DNA of 64,000 nt from Acanthococcus lagerstroemiae. Taxonomy: Eukaryota; Arthropoda; Insecta; Hemiptera; Eriococcidae. The notes beneath the pieces are model-generated. The model was given only the letters and a program-made list of their open reading frames with translations. It was not told the origin of the DNA and searched no databases. The stretch spans positions 58,961,535-59,025,534 of the forward strand of contig CM063111.1 of assembly GCA_031841125.1 (NCBI GenBank), in the 5' to 3' direction. The position numbers were made by a program, and so were the translations under genes. The number at the start of each line of letters is the position of its first letter. Position 1 is the first letter of the stretch. Shown piece after piece: positions 12,490 through 24,126 of this stretch.

Positions 12490-12560
12490 CTCATGGAGCG
12501 TATGGCGATGCACGCATGCCAAAGTGCCTCCCCAGACCAATGTACTCAGATGTGGTACAG
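12490..12560 (+). repeat. Dispersed repeat with GTATGGCGATGCA core
   Basis: GTATGGCGATGCACGCATGC recurs near 33597 (with AAGCATGCC) and in inverted, diverged form at about 58790-58840. It is part of a degraded interspersed repeat abutting the truncated family C copy. Confidence 0.5.
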
Positions 12561-12829
12561 TTGTACCACATGTGGAACATTTTACTTTTAGTGGCACAAT
12601 TTGTGGTACAACTGCGGTACAATTTCAATTTTTTAAACTCAATTTGCTCCGGAACATTTTTGAATGTAAAGTTGGTGATACCTGGTAACACTGATTGTAA
12701 TGTTGTTCATTTTATTTCGGTGTATTCTGAAAGTTGAGAAAACCAAATCAAGTTTCCAATGACTGTAAAGCTACGTCTGATTCAGTCTTTTCTAATTTTG
12801 CTCTCAACCCGAGCCCTGGAATATCCGCC

Positions 12830-13004
12830 CTTTTGAGCATTACCTCAGAGACGTCGGGGAGGCTGTTAGGGCTGTCTTAGCCCCCTACTTTTCCTGCCGG
12901 AAAACCGGCCTAGGTCGAAATGTAGCGAGTTGCTACGTGGGCTCGAACCCGAACCTCCGGATTCCGAGACCACCGCGCTATCCACTCGGCCAACCAGACC
13001 CCCA
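12830..13004 (-). mobile_element. tRNA-derived SINE
   Basis: On the minus strand the 5' part reads like a tRNA. An A box TGGCCGAGTGG and a B-box-like GGTTCGAGCCC lie at the usual spacing, preceded by GGGGGTCTGGT. The cloverleaf is imperfect, so it is not a working tRNA. The body continues through CGACCTAGGCCGG toward 12830; the 3' end is not defined. RNA polymerase III would transcribe an active copy. Confidence 0.7.
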
Positions 13005-13257
13005 AATAAAGAACCCTATTCACTCCCGAGTTTCGTGTACCTTTTACGGTTACAAAGTCTAGGTAGATTTCGTTGTGAAAAATGGGCCAGAAAATGTTTT
13101 TCAAAAAGGGCCTTAAATTTCTGAGTTTTAAGGCTGTTTTCCAAGTGGCTAGAAAATTCATTAGTATACTGTCTGTGAGTTTCGATTTAGCATTCCGGTT
13201 TTGTCTAATGATGTATTTTCCTCTTCTAAAGATGTACATTCCTTCGGTGAAAACAAC

Positions 13258-13460
13258 AACAAACTATGGAGTTCGGACGGAATCGGGTCTCGGAGTACCG
13301 CACGTGTTCATTGGAACTAGATCTAGCCGGGCAGCAAGCTCTCCCGGGGCATACCCTCGGGGTCGGTCCCGCTGGAGTGCTATTCTTCAGACTTGGTGTT
13401 GAAGTCTCCGGCGACGATCATTTTTATCGTCTTCCTCGCTCTTATCGAGACAGGTGAGAT
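13258..13460 (-). pseudogene. R1-like LINE endonuclease fragment
   Basis: The minus strand reads MIVAGDFNTKSEE, stop, HSSGTDPEGMPRESLL and then, after a frameshift, ARLDLVPMNTCGTPRPDSV. GDFN with the following K-S-E-x-W-like segment and the LDLxxxN block is the signature of the APE-type endonuclease of R1/Jockey-group retrotransposons. An internal stop replaces the tryptophan and at least one frameshift is present, so it is dead. A 63-codon plus-strand ORF over the same bases is its antisense shadow. Confidence 0.75.
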
Positions 13461-15714
13461 AGGTAGGCACAAATTCTGTAAAAACTTTGGAACCTAATCA
13501 GGAAATTAGATGAAGGCACGTGAAAAACAACGTTCGTAATTATCTGACGAACTACCTATAATAGTGAGCAGGATGAAACCGCGATCAAAAACGAAGTTTC
13601 TGTATTAGTAACACCGTCCACCGCCTGGAGCGCTAAAAAGAAGATAGGCTGGAAGAAAAGTAGGTAGTCCAAGTTCGGCGACAGTTTTCATCTCTTTCTT
13701 TAAGCTTTCTAATTTGCCTACCTCATCCAGTGTCCTTGCTTTCTAAGTCTCTATTCTGAATTCTGATATGTAGTTTCTCACTAAGTAGAGTCTCCGGCCA
13801 GAACATCCAAATAGGAAATTTTTTACGTGCGGAATTATTGTTTACTCATTGTGACTCTTTTCATCATAATTTTAGTGGTGGAGACCCATCCCCAGGGAAG
13901 AAACTAATGTAGTTTCCCCTTGCTTTCATCAGTTTATCTGTCGGAGTTTTCCTTTCCCTATGTGCCTTTAGATCTTCTTTGAGCCCCGCACCACGTCAGG
14001 GTAGCACACATAGAGGAACTATATAGTGCACCTAAATATAACATATCTGAACTGATTCGTAAGTACAGCCATGAACACCACCACAGAGAGGGAGGTTACC
14101 TTGATTTTCGCGATATGGATTAAGTTGCCAAAAATTCAAATTTTTCATCCTAGGAATCTGGACAAAAGGTGTTGCTCCTGCCTGGAAAGAAGCCTAGCCG
14201 TCGAGTACAGAGACCCAGCCCCTGGCTGATTCCGCTCATTGCGTTCAAACTCGAATGATTTTTCAAATTCGCGTACATTTCCTGCCACCAGCGCCGGGCG
14301 GAGGTTTTTATTTCAAAACGCGTTACGTTACAGTCAGCCGGTAAGCCGCGCGGCTCGGTACGGGACGGCGCGGCGCGGCGATTTAAAGTGGATAAAATAG
14401 TTTGGTGAAACGAACGGGGCATAACGTCTTGGGGGGCAAAAGAAAATCGTTAGCGAGAAGTAATAGAGAGGGTGGTCATGAATTGAATAGTAACTGTCGT
14501 ACTTCGTCACAACTGGAGAGCTGTGTAAACACTCGGCCAGCTACTCGAGTCCGCTTCCCCCGGATCCATTCTTTTATCGGGCTACGTAAGTTCCAGAGAA
14601 CCGTCTCTTTCCTTCTCCTCCTCGTTCCCGCCAAGATTTGTGCGGCTTCAAAGGCGTACCGGGTACCCGGGCTACGTTTTCAGCTACCAGTCTTAATTAC
14701 AACGAAATGCTGATTCACCGGACTTACGAGTATTTTTTTCTTCTTTCTTCTAATTGTAAAACCGGATAACGCGTTCGGTACAAACCGACCTGGGTATTGA
14801 ACTAATTAACGCGATACTGGACGATATTATGAGAAGAAACAGCGAGAACGAAAATCATATCTGTCCGTTTGTATACCTTCAAACAGCTCGAGAAAAAGAC
14901 CCAGTTGTAAAAAAAAAAAAAAGAGAAATAAAAGAGGTAAATATTTTCATAAACACCGCCATCGAATTACGAAACACTGCAGCTGTGTTCTCCGATGTAA
15001 AGATCGCGATAATTCGATTCGATACGGGTACTCAAAATAATAAATTCGAAATACACAAAAAAAACAACAAAAAACAGTAGGTAAAGTTAAAACGTTCGAA
15101 AATGCTTGACGCGAGCTTCTAAAAACCGTTTTTTGAACGGAAATGAGTTCAAAAAGTACTGAATTTATCGAGGATAAAAGAACAGTGAATGAAAGGCGTG
15201 CAAAGACGGAAGTATCCAAAGCCGGAGAGTTAAAATAAAATAAAAAAACGTTGGTTTTGCAAATATGACTTTACGTCAGATAATCTGCAATTTTTTTTTT
15301 GGTGGGGGGAGGGGGCTTCAAATAACGTTGCACGATTTTGGTTTGCATCGAAAATAGAGAGCTGGTACGTAGAACGGAACTCTATCAATGTTGCGCACCG
15401 TTCCAAGAGAATGGACATCGTTACCCATAATTGGGGGATAACTTTGATAATTGAGGGTAACTTTGGTAACTGTGTAATCCTCCCAATAATTCATAATTTT
15501 AGGTTTTTTTTTTTCTAGCATTCTCAACTTAGATTTTGAGGGATTGTTTTCATGGAATGTGTATGTACCATCAGGCCTGTATGAGTTTCAACACTCTACC
15601 TTCCTTCACGTTAGGGCAGGTGAACACGATTTGCAAACGACGAAAGAATTTTTGTAGACAACAAGGGGATATCTACTGAATCTGTACAGTCACAACAATA
15701 GATACCTACTAATA
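13461..15714. other. Unique sequence with a CpG-rich island
   Basis: 14260-14660 is strongly CpG-rich (GCCGCGCGGCTCGG, ACGGCGCGGCGCGGCG) and unique, and carries ORFs on both strands, none recognisable. It could be a promoter or untranslated first exon. 14740-15240 keeps many CGA words. The rest is AT-rich and blank. No splice-bounded coding segment was found. Confidence 0.3.
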
Positions 15715-16141
15715 ACTCGAGACCGGATTCCTCGGCATTTGTCAAGTCATTTCCTTGATATGCAGACGAGTTATTTTACAAGCACGAATCATGGTAGTAG
15801 GGGGCTGGGAAAAAATTTTTATATTGCCGAAAAATGCCGAAATATGCTATTTTGTCAACATATGATGGGAAGAGCCTAAAAGGTGTATATTTGGAAGTGG
15901 AAATATACTGTTGATTTAGAACGCTCATCATTCTCAGCTTGTGACAGGCGCCATCAATTCATTCAGCAAAATTTAGCAAAACATCATTATGTATCAGGGT
16001 TGGCATTCTACATGTAGAATAAGTTTTTCTACACTGTACAGTAAAATGCATGTAGAATGTAGAATACTTGTCAAACGTAGAATAGATAATGAAATGTAGA
16101 ATGGACGTAAAATAGAAGAAAAACGAAACAATGATAATATG

Positions 16142-16402
16142 AGGAGCCCACTTGCAAAGCGACCTAACTGCAAAATTGTGATTTCATGAGTTTTTGTTTT
16201 CTACACGCGGTCTTGCCGCGCTAGGAGCATACTTTGCAAAAACAAAAACGTCAAATTTTTCTTGAAGGTTGAACTTATTGATACCTACCTTTAAAAAATC
16301 CGTTACCTACTTCACTGTCTTATTTAAATTTGACAGATGTGTTTTGTTTGTTTTTCTGAAAACTAAAATTTTGCAGTTAGGTCACTTTGGAAGTGGGCTC
16401 CT
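16142..16402. mobile_element. Inner MITE inserted in the hAT
   Basis: AGGAGCCCACTTGCAAAG at the left matches the reverse complement of the right end, AGGAGCCCACTTCCAAAG. The match continues into CGACCTAACTGCAAAATT versus TGACCTAACTGCAAAATT, giving about 36 bp of inverted repeat. The 261-bp element is non-coding. Its target duplication is not obvious. It lies between the hAT left end and its transposase remnant. Confidence 0.8.
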
Positions 16403-16579
16403 TAACTGACTGTCTTCTTAACTCTCAAGTCTTGATTGATAATTCGTAATTGATCAGACAGATTTTAATCATTTTATTATATTGAATTTTAAACATTTAA
16501 AATTTAATAGTCACGCAGGTAATCTTTTTGCAAAAGATATAAATGATCCTGACCTGAATAAGAAAGTGTTGTCTATTTT

Positions 16580-17330
16580 GAAATAATTTCAACATCCTGA
16601 TTTTGAAAGACAGCTGGTTAATCTCGGAGGTGTACGAATTATTGAACCATGTGAAACTCGGTGGTGTACCTACAGAGATTCAAAAAAGTGTCTCCTGCGT
16701 AACATTCATATTACGAGACAAATTGCAGCAAATGATACCCACAGAAAAATGAAGCAGTCAGTGAAAAAGTTGATTTTTGACGATGATTTTCTTGAACAAG
16801 TGCAGAAGGATGTATTGAACTTCACGATCCTATTTGTGAGATTATCAATGCTGCTCAAAGTAGGAATGCTTCACTAGCCGAAATTTGTGATAAATGGATT
16901 GATTTGAAACTTCCAGAAGGTGACGAATATAAGAAATTTGAAGCCAAACTAGAAAAACGGAAAAAGGTCGTGTTAAATCAGTATGCACTATCTGCATATA
17001 CTTTAGTTCCCAAATTTTGTGACGAAGTTTTAAAAAATTGACGATAGAGCAAAAGTTTGTGGTGCAGGAGTGTTTCATCAGCGAGCTGAATGCTAGTGGC
17101 CTGTCCGATTTAGAAGAGTTCCAGAATAAACGAGGAATCTTTTCAAAGTTATTGAGAAGGGTGTAACTGATGCTTCTACTTTTTGGCACAATGCAAAACT
17201 ACACCATCTGGAATTGGCGACGCTGGCATTGAAACTGAGTCAAGTACCCGCTTCAACTGCTCAATTGGAAAGAGTGTTTTCAAATTGGTCTTGTGTACAT
17301 TCTAAATTTAAGAAATGAGAATTCCAAAAA
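16580..17330 (+). pseudogene. hAT transposase, C-terminal remnant
   Basis: Open fragments in several frames read, in order: LVNLGGVRIIEPCETRWCTY; an acidic segment EVQKD-like; ICDKWIDLKLPEGDEYKKFE; TFWHNAKLHHLELATLALKL; and the dimerisation motif TAQLERVFSNWSCVHSKFKK. ETRW, the helical middle and the ERVFSxWSxVHSK block are typical of the hAT catalytic and C-terminal dimerisation regions. Frameshifts and stops separate the blocks and the N-terminal zinc finger is missing, so no active transposase is made. Confidence 0.85.
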
Positions 17331-17972
17331 ACTTATTCACATCTATTATATCCTACAAATTTCGGATTCTATTAGGTCAGATGAATTTTAATTTGTGATA
17401 TTCAAAAATTAAAATTTCAATTCTCAGCTTTCTTAACTTTTTTTAATCATTTTTCTTTTTCCTTTTGGTTTTGTTTCTTTTTCCAAAATAATAGTTGTTC
17501 TTATTTTTTGCTTAAGAGTTAAGATTTATAAAATTGTTTTATAGTTTCACTATATTTTAATTTTATAATAAACTGACGAAGCATTAAAATTAAGTGTCGC
17601 TTTATTTCAGAGCTAACTTGAGAATGGAATTGTATTACTCAAAAACTCTCATTTTGGTGATTTAATTTACAATTTACATACTATTTTACATCATTCTACA
17701 CCATTCTACATGTAGAATGTAGAATATAAAGGCTATTCTACATCTACTATTCTACTTGTAAAATAGCTTGGCGAATGTAGAATTCATTCTACCTGCCAAC
17801 CCTGTTATGTATAGTCAGAATCTTTTGTGATTTTAGTTAAAAATTTTGATTTATCAGATTATTTTGTGGGAAAAAAAAGAGATTTTTTTTGTTGAAAATG
17901 CCGAAAATGCCGAATTCTGCAGATGTTGTCGAATTTCCTATTTTCTAATGCCGAAGAATCCGGTCTCTACTC

Positions 17973-19426
17973 TCTACTGATAACAAATGAACTTATTAAG
18001 TAACTACACGCACAAGTTAAATTAATTTTTCCCTTCTGTATTCAAATAACTTAATAATAATATTATAATAATAACAAGATTTTCATCGAACCTAAATTTA
18101 GTACTTCGTGTTGAAAATTTAGCATCGGTTTCATGGTTATCTAAATTGAAAATAATAACAAATGAACCAATATCCAGTGACGTCATATACTATCATTTAG
18201 CTATGAAGGGTTGCTCTTGAGACACTAAAATCTGCAAATAGATGTAAACACCCGTAAAAAGAAACTATAACGTGGGAAAGAAAAGTTGGGCCATGGCAAC
18301 ACTGATCATCAACAGTGACGTCGGCTGGATATCGGTCCATTTTTCCTAAAAACCTAATTGATTAATTTTTGAGTTTGAAATTTTCCACTGTTTTTATGGT
18401 TAAACTAAAAGTAATCACAAGTTTTCTTTTTAAAAAAATCTGAGTAATTTTGAGTTCAAAATTCAGCACTGTTTTCATAGCACTACTGAACAAAATGAAA
18501 TTTTTTGTTTGCACAACGCATTTAAGGAGGTGATTCTTGAGTACTTTTCAACGCTGAATACAGTGCCGTCGGCCGTTTTTCTCTATCACGTCTAGTTTTT
18601 CTGGGCAAAAACTATAAAAAATTCAACTAAATGTGTTCAAAAAGAGGTTTAGGAACTGAATGTGGTCATACTAATTCGTGTTGTTGTGTGTTGCGGTCGT
18701 GTGTAGTGGTGTGTATTCCGTCTGTTTGTTTTCTGTTATTGTGGTCTGATAACACTGATAATATCAGTCAGTGGTACCGCTTATTCCAATGCAAAAACAA
18801 AATGGAAACGAATTTCAGTCGTTCAGAACTCCGAATTGTGACGTGATAGAGAAACATGGGTCGCAGTATCGTGTTCAGCGTTAAAAAGTACCTCAGAATC
18901 ACCTGTCGAAATGCATTGTGCAAAATAGTTGTTCAGTAGTGTAGTTAAACTAAAAATAATAACACAATTTTCTTTAAAATCTAGTTGAGTAACTTTGAGT
19001 TCAAATTTTGGCAACATTATGTGTTATATATCTTCCAGTAAATAAGTAGGTGGCGTTGTTAGGAACCTGGCGTTATTTGGGGGCAGGTACCTACCTTCGT
19101 ATGGAATTAAGGCAGTATGTGGTAGTTGGTGTGAATTTGAAATAAAAGTTTTGGCAACAAAGTAACAAAAAATAAAAACGAATATTGGAATATTTTATCG
19201 TTAATATAATTTTTTAACATGGATTGTCTTGTCACTGGCCGGCAACCAGAACTGTGCGTCACGTTTCGACCGGCCGACACCAAGAATGCCGACCGATACC
19301 GAGAATGGACGACTAATGCCGACTAGCACCGAGAATATTACTACCTACAATGACGTCATCACAGCAATTATTGCTTCATGATATTCGATACCTATCATTC
19401 TCAGTTGCATGCGCGCTCCGACATTT
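17973..19426. other. AT-rich non-coding with GCCGAC repeats
   Basis: No gene. 18280-18310 contains GGCAACACTGATCATC, a word shared with family C elements. 19255-19335 is a short degenerate tandem of CCGAC followed by ACCGAGAATG. The 71-codon cysteine-rich ORF at 18631 is not supported by splice or homology signals. Confidence 0.3.
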
Positions 19427-19660
19427 GAAGGGTAAAGAATCAAAACTCACATTTGGCATTTTATTTCAAGGGCGCAAATAGGCAAAATACTGTACCCGGG
19501 TGCAGGAACATCTTTGTTGCGCCTGTGAATGTGGAGTATGTTACACATATCGCACATTCACCATCGCAGCAAAGATATTCCTGCACCCGTGTACAGTATT
19601 TTGCCTATTTGCGCCCTTGAAATAAAATGTCAAATGTAAGTTTTGATTCTTTACCCTTCG
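19427..19660. repeat. Long near-perfect foldback
   Basis: The left arm (19427-19541) and right arm (19545-19660) are reverse complements over about 115 bp with few mismatches, separated by only 3 nt. Matching words include GGGTAAAGAATCAAAACT, ATTTCAAGGGCGCAAATAGG and CAAAATACTGTACxCGGGTG. Transcribed RNA would form one long hairpin. It could be a foldback transposon remnant or a source of small RNAs; the sequence does not decide. Confidence 0.9.
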
Positions 19661-21009
19661 TTCGTTGACTGAATGTGTGGAACATGTTCGGTAGCCATAA
19701 GACACATTCATGTACCAATGTATCTGCATGCAGTATTACCTAAGATACTCGTCATCAGCTTACTGCTGATAAACCATTAGATAAGAGTATACGAGGACTA
19801 AGCTATAAGCTTCTCGGGAACTATAAGCACAGCAATTAGGAGACATGAAACCTCTTACAAACCTTTCTATTTTCATCTCAGTTGAGATTTTAATGTTATA
19901 AAAGGGGAAGAATATCACAAAATTGCCCTTCCGAGGGGGAAAAGATGACACTGGTTGGTGAATGTAGCTTTTTAGGTTCTCAAATACCATATTTTACAAG
20001 TTAGTGCCTTTCTTCCCAGCTGTAACTTCACTTCTGATTTGGGAAAGTTATTCTGTAAGGACAACAGCATGTTGTAGTAGTTTTTAGTAGGATTCAAGAA
20101 TTGTTGTAGTGACTTAATTATCATCAATGTTAATTATTTAGAAAAATTATATATTTGTATATTGTACTTCTAAATTTCAATCTTTAAATATGAAAACACA
20201 GAGTAGTTCGGAGCAATATTCTTGAAAGTTAGGTTTCTTTTCCTGGACTGTTTAAATGAGGATTACAACCAGGTTATAATTTTACACCTTTCCACCATCG
20301 AGCTGATCATTAAGGATAATTTTCAACATAAGCAATAGGGGGAAAGGACCAAGTGTGGGCACCTATCAGAAAAAATTTTGTTTCTCAGTCAATTTCACGT
20401 GGACTTTGCTGACATTTTAATGTGATGTAGAAAAAACTATCGGTTTTTTCCTATCTTTCTTTCTTCAGAATATTGTAAACCATTAAATTAGAAAGATGAA
20501 TGGTTTTTCAGAAAAAGTCAAATTCGTAATGGGAATCTAGATTCCTAAAAGTGCGCAACATAAATCCTCTAAACGTGTGCAACATGACTGTGTCCTCTAA
20601 AAGTGCGTATCAAATTATTTTACCGAAAAGGAATCGTCAAATAGATTGCCTTCATTCTTCTATTAATTTTCATTATTTTTTGGTATCTAATTTTTGTAAA
20701 ACATATTGCGCACTCTTAGGATTTACAGTAAGCCGTGGAAAAAATCATGTCGGGGAAGTCTGTTTAATTTAACGGATACTTTGTCTTTCGTTTGATACCT
20801 GAACTATGCTAATTCGTTCAAAAATCATCCAGATGATTATTATATTCAACCTTGAAAATATTACAATTAGAATTATGAAAATAGTTCAACTTGAATGTTT
20901 TTTATGGCTTTGTACAACACTTTAGTAATTAATCAATGTAAACATGGATTCCATCAGCAGCCGCAATATGGCGCAATTTACTGAAAAATCAGCTATGTGC
21001 TTTCTTAGG
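19661..21009. other. Gene-free stretch
   Basis: AT-rich, no splice-bounded coding segment, RNA gene or clear transposon seen. AAGTGCG words recur at 20545-20605. Confidence 0.25.
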
Positions 21010-21017
21010 AGCTATAC

Positions 21018-21448
21018 CAGGGACGTACCGGTAAGGAGGGTATGGAGAAACTTACTCCCCCTGTAGGAATTTTTTACTCAGCAGTTGGGAAAATCTACCA
21101 TTTCAGTCAGGCGGAGCTGAAAAAAATCCAACAAGTCAACAGGTTTTTTTTTGGCTTTGATATACTTGGGAATTGAGTTGAGAAGTTAGGAAAATCCAAG
21201 TCAAATGGTTTTTCTGCTGTTTTTTCGTTTGTTTTATTGCTGTTTTATTGCTATATATATACTATATATTTTGCTTTAATATTTGGAAATTTTGAGTTGA
21301 GTCAGCTGGAAAAATCTAACAAGTCAACAACAGTTGTTTTCTTTTTTTCTTTTTGCTTTGATACTTAGAAATTTGGGGTTGAGTCAGTTGGGACTTTCAC
21401 AATTTTTGCCCCCCCCCCTCAGGAAAAACTCTTTGGTACGCCCCTGGG
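21018..21448 (+). mobile_element. MITE family B, expanded copy
   Basis: Starts CAGGGACGTACC; the right end reads, in reverse complement, CCCAGGGGCGTACC. The flanks AGCTATAC (21010-21017) and AGCTACAC (21449-21456) match at 7 of 8. The interior has three or more tandem units built on CTTTGATAC, GAGTTGAGTCAG and AACAAGTCAA, which explains its larger size than the 232-bp copy at 4559-4790. It is non-coding. Confidence 0.75.
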
Positions 21449-21456
21449 AGCTACAC

Positions 21457-23734
21457 ACTCTTGAGAGCTGCGCACTCTTGTGGCCCTTTCCTCTATACCA
21501 ATGAAAAATTAACAATATCAAACTATCTTTCCTGATTTTGTTTCCCAGCACTTCTATAAGCGATCAGAATAGCAAAGGTTGAGGGAGGCCCATGTCCGGT
21601 CTTGGCTCGACTGGTTAAACTGTTATAACATCTTATCGCTGTTATAACAGCGATAAGACAGTACACGATTCATATTTTACTTCACAACTTCACGTGACTG
21701 ATCATAAAATTCCGCAAATTGAGCAGCTTCAATTTTCAGGTGTTGTCGATTTCACGCAATGGGCTGCCCAATCTGCGTTAATAAAGAAAATTTAAAAAAA
21801 TTTTGGCCAGTGGGAGGTGTTTGAACCCCCAGAACACCCGCCGTTGGTACGGTCCTGATAATAATTGACTTATTTTTAAGAGAGTAAGCCATTTCTCAAT
21901 TACCGGGTAGAAGAAAATGACCATCCAGCTTATTTTCCCAGTCTCATACAATTTCATGTGAGTGAACTCTCATTCTTACTGCTTTCTTTGTTGAAACGGG
22001 GGAAGGGAAGGCAAATATTACCACTGCCCCAAATGCCTCGGCCTCAGCGTTGCTGGCCTCAAGTAATAGTTCGAAAAAAAGAGCTTTAATATTGAAAAGT
22101 TTTTGAATTCATTACGCGGACCTAATACCTGTTTAAGTGTAACCAGAAATAAGTATGCGATCGATACCGGGCGCACATTGGATCCAATATCGTAAAGTCA
22201 ACATATACGGACAAGTTCACCTTTTACAAAATTACAAAATTCCTGACGTGTCCCGAGTTTGTCGCCATAGAGATGTTTGTTGTCGAAGCAGTCAAGCGTC
22301 GAACATAAGTGATGTATATTCGGCACCTGTGAACCTTCCAAACGATAAATATACATAAATTAATTATTACAAAAATTATAAAATTGAAATTGTCAAGAAA
22401 ATCGTTAACTCCTCGGAAGGTCACCGTTTCGAAGCTCCAGGTATACACCCTTCGATATCGATTCAATAAATATTGAGAAAATTCAACATACATGCGAAGG
22501 CGTATTACGAAAATGCGAAAAAAACGAGTTATTTCGTCTATCCAACTCTCGCTTTCCTTTTTTTCAATTCATCAAAATAATAATTTCATTTACACATGTC
22601 ACTATAGACCCGATACAGAGAACTTTTCATCAGCAATCAGTGAGACAGAGAGAGATAGAGCAGAAATATGTGCACACTCTACAAAGGCAAAAGGTGAAAG
22701 ATAAATAAACGAATTTCGGGGGTTCGAGTGGAGTGCGTTGACATATTCTTAGGCCAGATAAAAGATATTGGGGTGAATAACATAATCTGTTTGGTATGCG
22801 CTTATGAATATTATTTCAGGTGGCGTATTCGACCTGTTACTGTCGACATCATAACTTACTCTCAGTCGGGTATCCCTCTTTTCCCTCCCTCATTTCCCTC
22901 GTCCTTTTTCTTTTATTCGGTCGTCGTTGACCAAACGACCTTTGAAATCTTTTTATTTTACATCGACGATTATTGGATTGCTGCGACGGTTCCTCAGTTA
23001 TACGGGCATATACTGATTTATTTACTTTCTTTTTGCTGGATAATCGAATGACAAAACGAATTTGATGAGGAAGGGAGAGAAAATCGCAGGGAAATTATTG
23101 AAAAATTTTCGTTGCTGGTAAATAATTGAAAAAGAAGAGCAGGAGTGTCATGAACTCCGTCGGTGTGCGGTGGGAGGGGGTGGAAAGCGGAAATGTCGAA
23201 AATTCTGACTGAGCAAAAAATTTGTTACGCAACCCGAAAAAATTTTCGTATTCTGCCGACTGGTGTTGAAAGTGCTAACTAAATGACTAAAACCAAACGA
23301 ATATTGAACCTGTACCTAAATATACCAATTCCGTGATATACAAAGTAAAAAGTTGTCATCTGAGCAAAAATAAAAATACAGTGAACTAAATAATAGGGTT
23401 TTTGCCTCGTTCAAAACTTGAATGTTGAAACGTTTGAGTTTAATGTAGAAACGTTAAAAATAAGAAAATCGGATTCATATACCCAATAATCGACCTATGA
23501 AAGTAGAAAATGGACATTCAATTCTTATACTCTAGAACACTATGTTTTTTTTTTATTGTCAGTCTCTCACCATATTATCAGTAAGGTCAACAATAAATTA
23601 AAAGAAACAAAGAACTTGGGGGGGGGGGAGTAATTTAGAAAAGACCCTTCCTAACCCAACTGAAATTGATTACAAAACGCCATGAAAAAAATATAGACGG
23701 TACATAAGATGAAGAAAATAATGATTCTTCAGTA
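21457..23734. other. Gene-free stretch with a unique CpG-containing block
   Basis: 22140-23080 is less AT-rich, contains many CGA/TCG words and lacks the dispersed repeats, but no coding exon stands out. 21600-21665 has an inverted GTTATAACA pair around CTTATCGCTG. 23150-23180 is a G-rich run. Confidence 0.25.
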
Positions 23735-24064
23735 CTATAACACGGGGCGACTTTGCAATCGTGAGAGTGATTTTGCAGGCACAAATATGTTTTCATTACT
23801 CTTGGGAGAGCGAAGGAAAGAGTAGAACGTGTGGCAACACTGATACGTGACTTGTAATGTAGGATGTTACATCTATTGTGTAAAACTAACCCGATGTAAT
23901 TCCGTCATTTCCAGACAGCATTATCCGGTCGTGTGTGTAGAGCTTCAAAAAGTGTATCAAAATTACATTACAGAAATTGTTTCACATACTGAGTGAAAAT
24001 CGGAGGGAACTTCTTCATGTGTTTAGTGTCATTATATACGCAGAATTTGATCGCAGTACTAAAA

Positions 24065-24102
<38 letters not shown>

Positions 24103-24126
24103 CACAGAGTGACTTGGCACACAGTA
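23735..24126 (+). mobile_element. Short copy of family C element
   Basis: Begins TA|CTATAACACGGGGCGACTTTGC and aligns to the first 330 bp of 33906-34958 (GGCAACACTGATACGTGAC, CAGACAGCATTATCCGG, GAAATTGTTTCA). After about 24062 comes a run of some 33 A. GTGACTTGGCACACAG|TA at 24110-24126 resembles the other terminus, so this may be an internally deleted copy. Boundaries on the right are tentative. Confidence 0.65.

Larger units (their letters stand above)
15995..17804 (+). mobile_element. hAT transposon, complete ends, dead transposase
   Basis: The left end CAGGGTTGGCATTC and the right end (reverse complement CAGGGTTGGCAGGT) share an 11-bp inverted repeat. The flanks are a perfect 8-bp duplication TTATGTAT at 15987-15994 and 17805-17812. 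Both subterminal regions hold many copies of ATGTAGAAT, as expected for transposase-binding sites. The body has the 3' part of a hAT transposase gene on the plus strand and a further inserted MITE at 16142-16402. The 1810-bp length suggests internal loss of the 5' part of the gene. Confidence 0.92.
15719..17968. mobile_element. Outer inverted-repeat element split by a hAT
   Basis: The left end GAGACCGGATTCCTCGGCAT (15720) and the right end, whose reverse complement reads GAGACCGGATTCTTCGGCAT, form a 20-bp inverted repeat with one mismatch. Subterminal words AATGCCGAAA and ATGCCGAA recur at both sides (15825-15845 and 17898-17955). Without the hAT inserted at 15995-17804 the element is about 440 bp. 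Its target duplication is not clear. Confidence 0.75.

Noticed and set aside
12314..12688. 124-codon plus-strand ORF
   Set aside because: Runs across the break between a family C transposon copy and another repeat; not kept in the other copy.
13266..13457. 63-codon plus-strand ORF ending at a GACAG|GTGAGA donor
   Set aside because: It is antisense to an R1-like endonuclease fragment (GDFN motif) and has no acceptor; the coding sense is the other strand.
18631..18846. Cysteine-rich 71-codon ORF as a secreted peptide
   Set aside because: It derives from GTGTGT-rich sequence, lacks a regular signal peptide and has no splice or promoter support.
24068..24101. Poly(A) tail of a retrotransposon
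   Set aside because: Sequence to its left is a DNA-transposon copy, not a LINE or SINE end; a simple A run is more likely.
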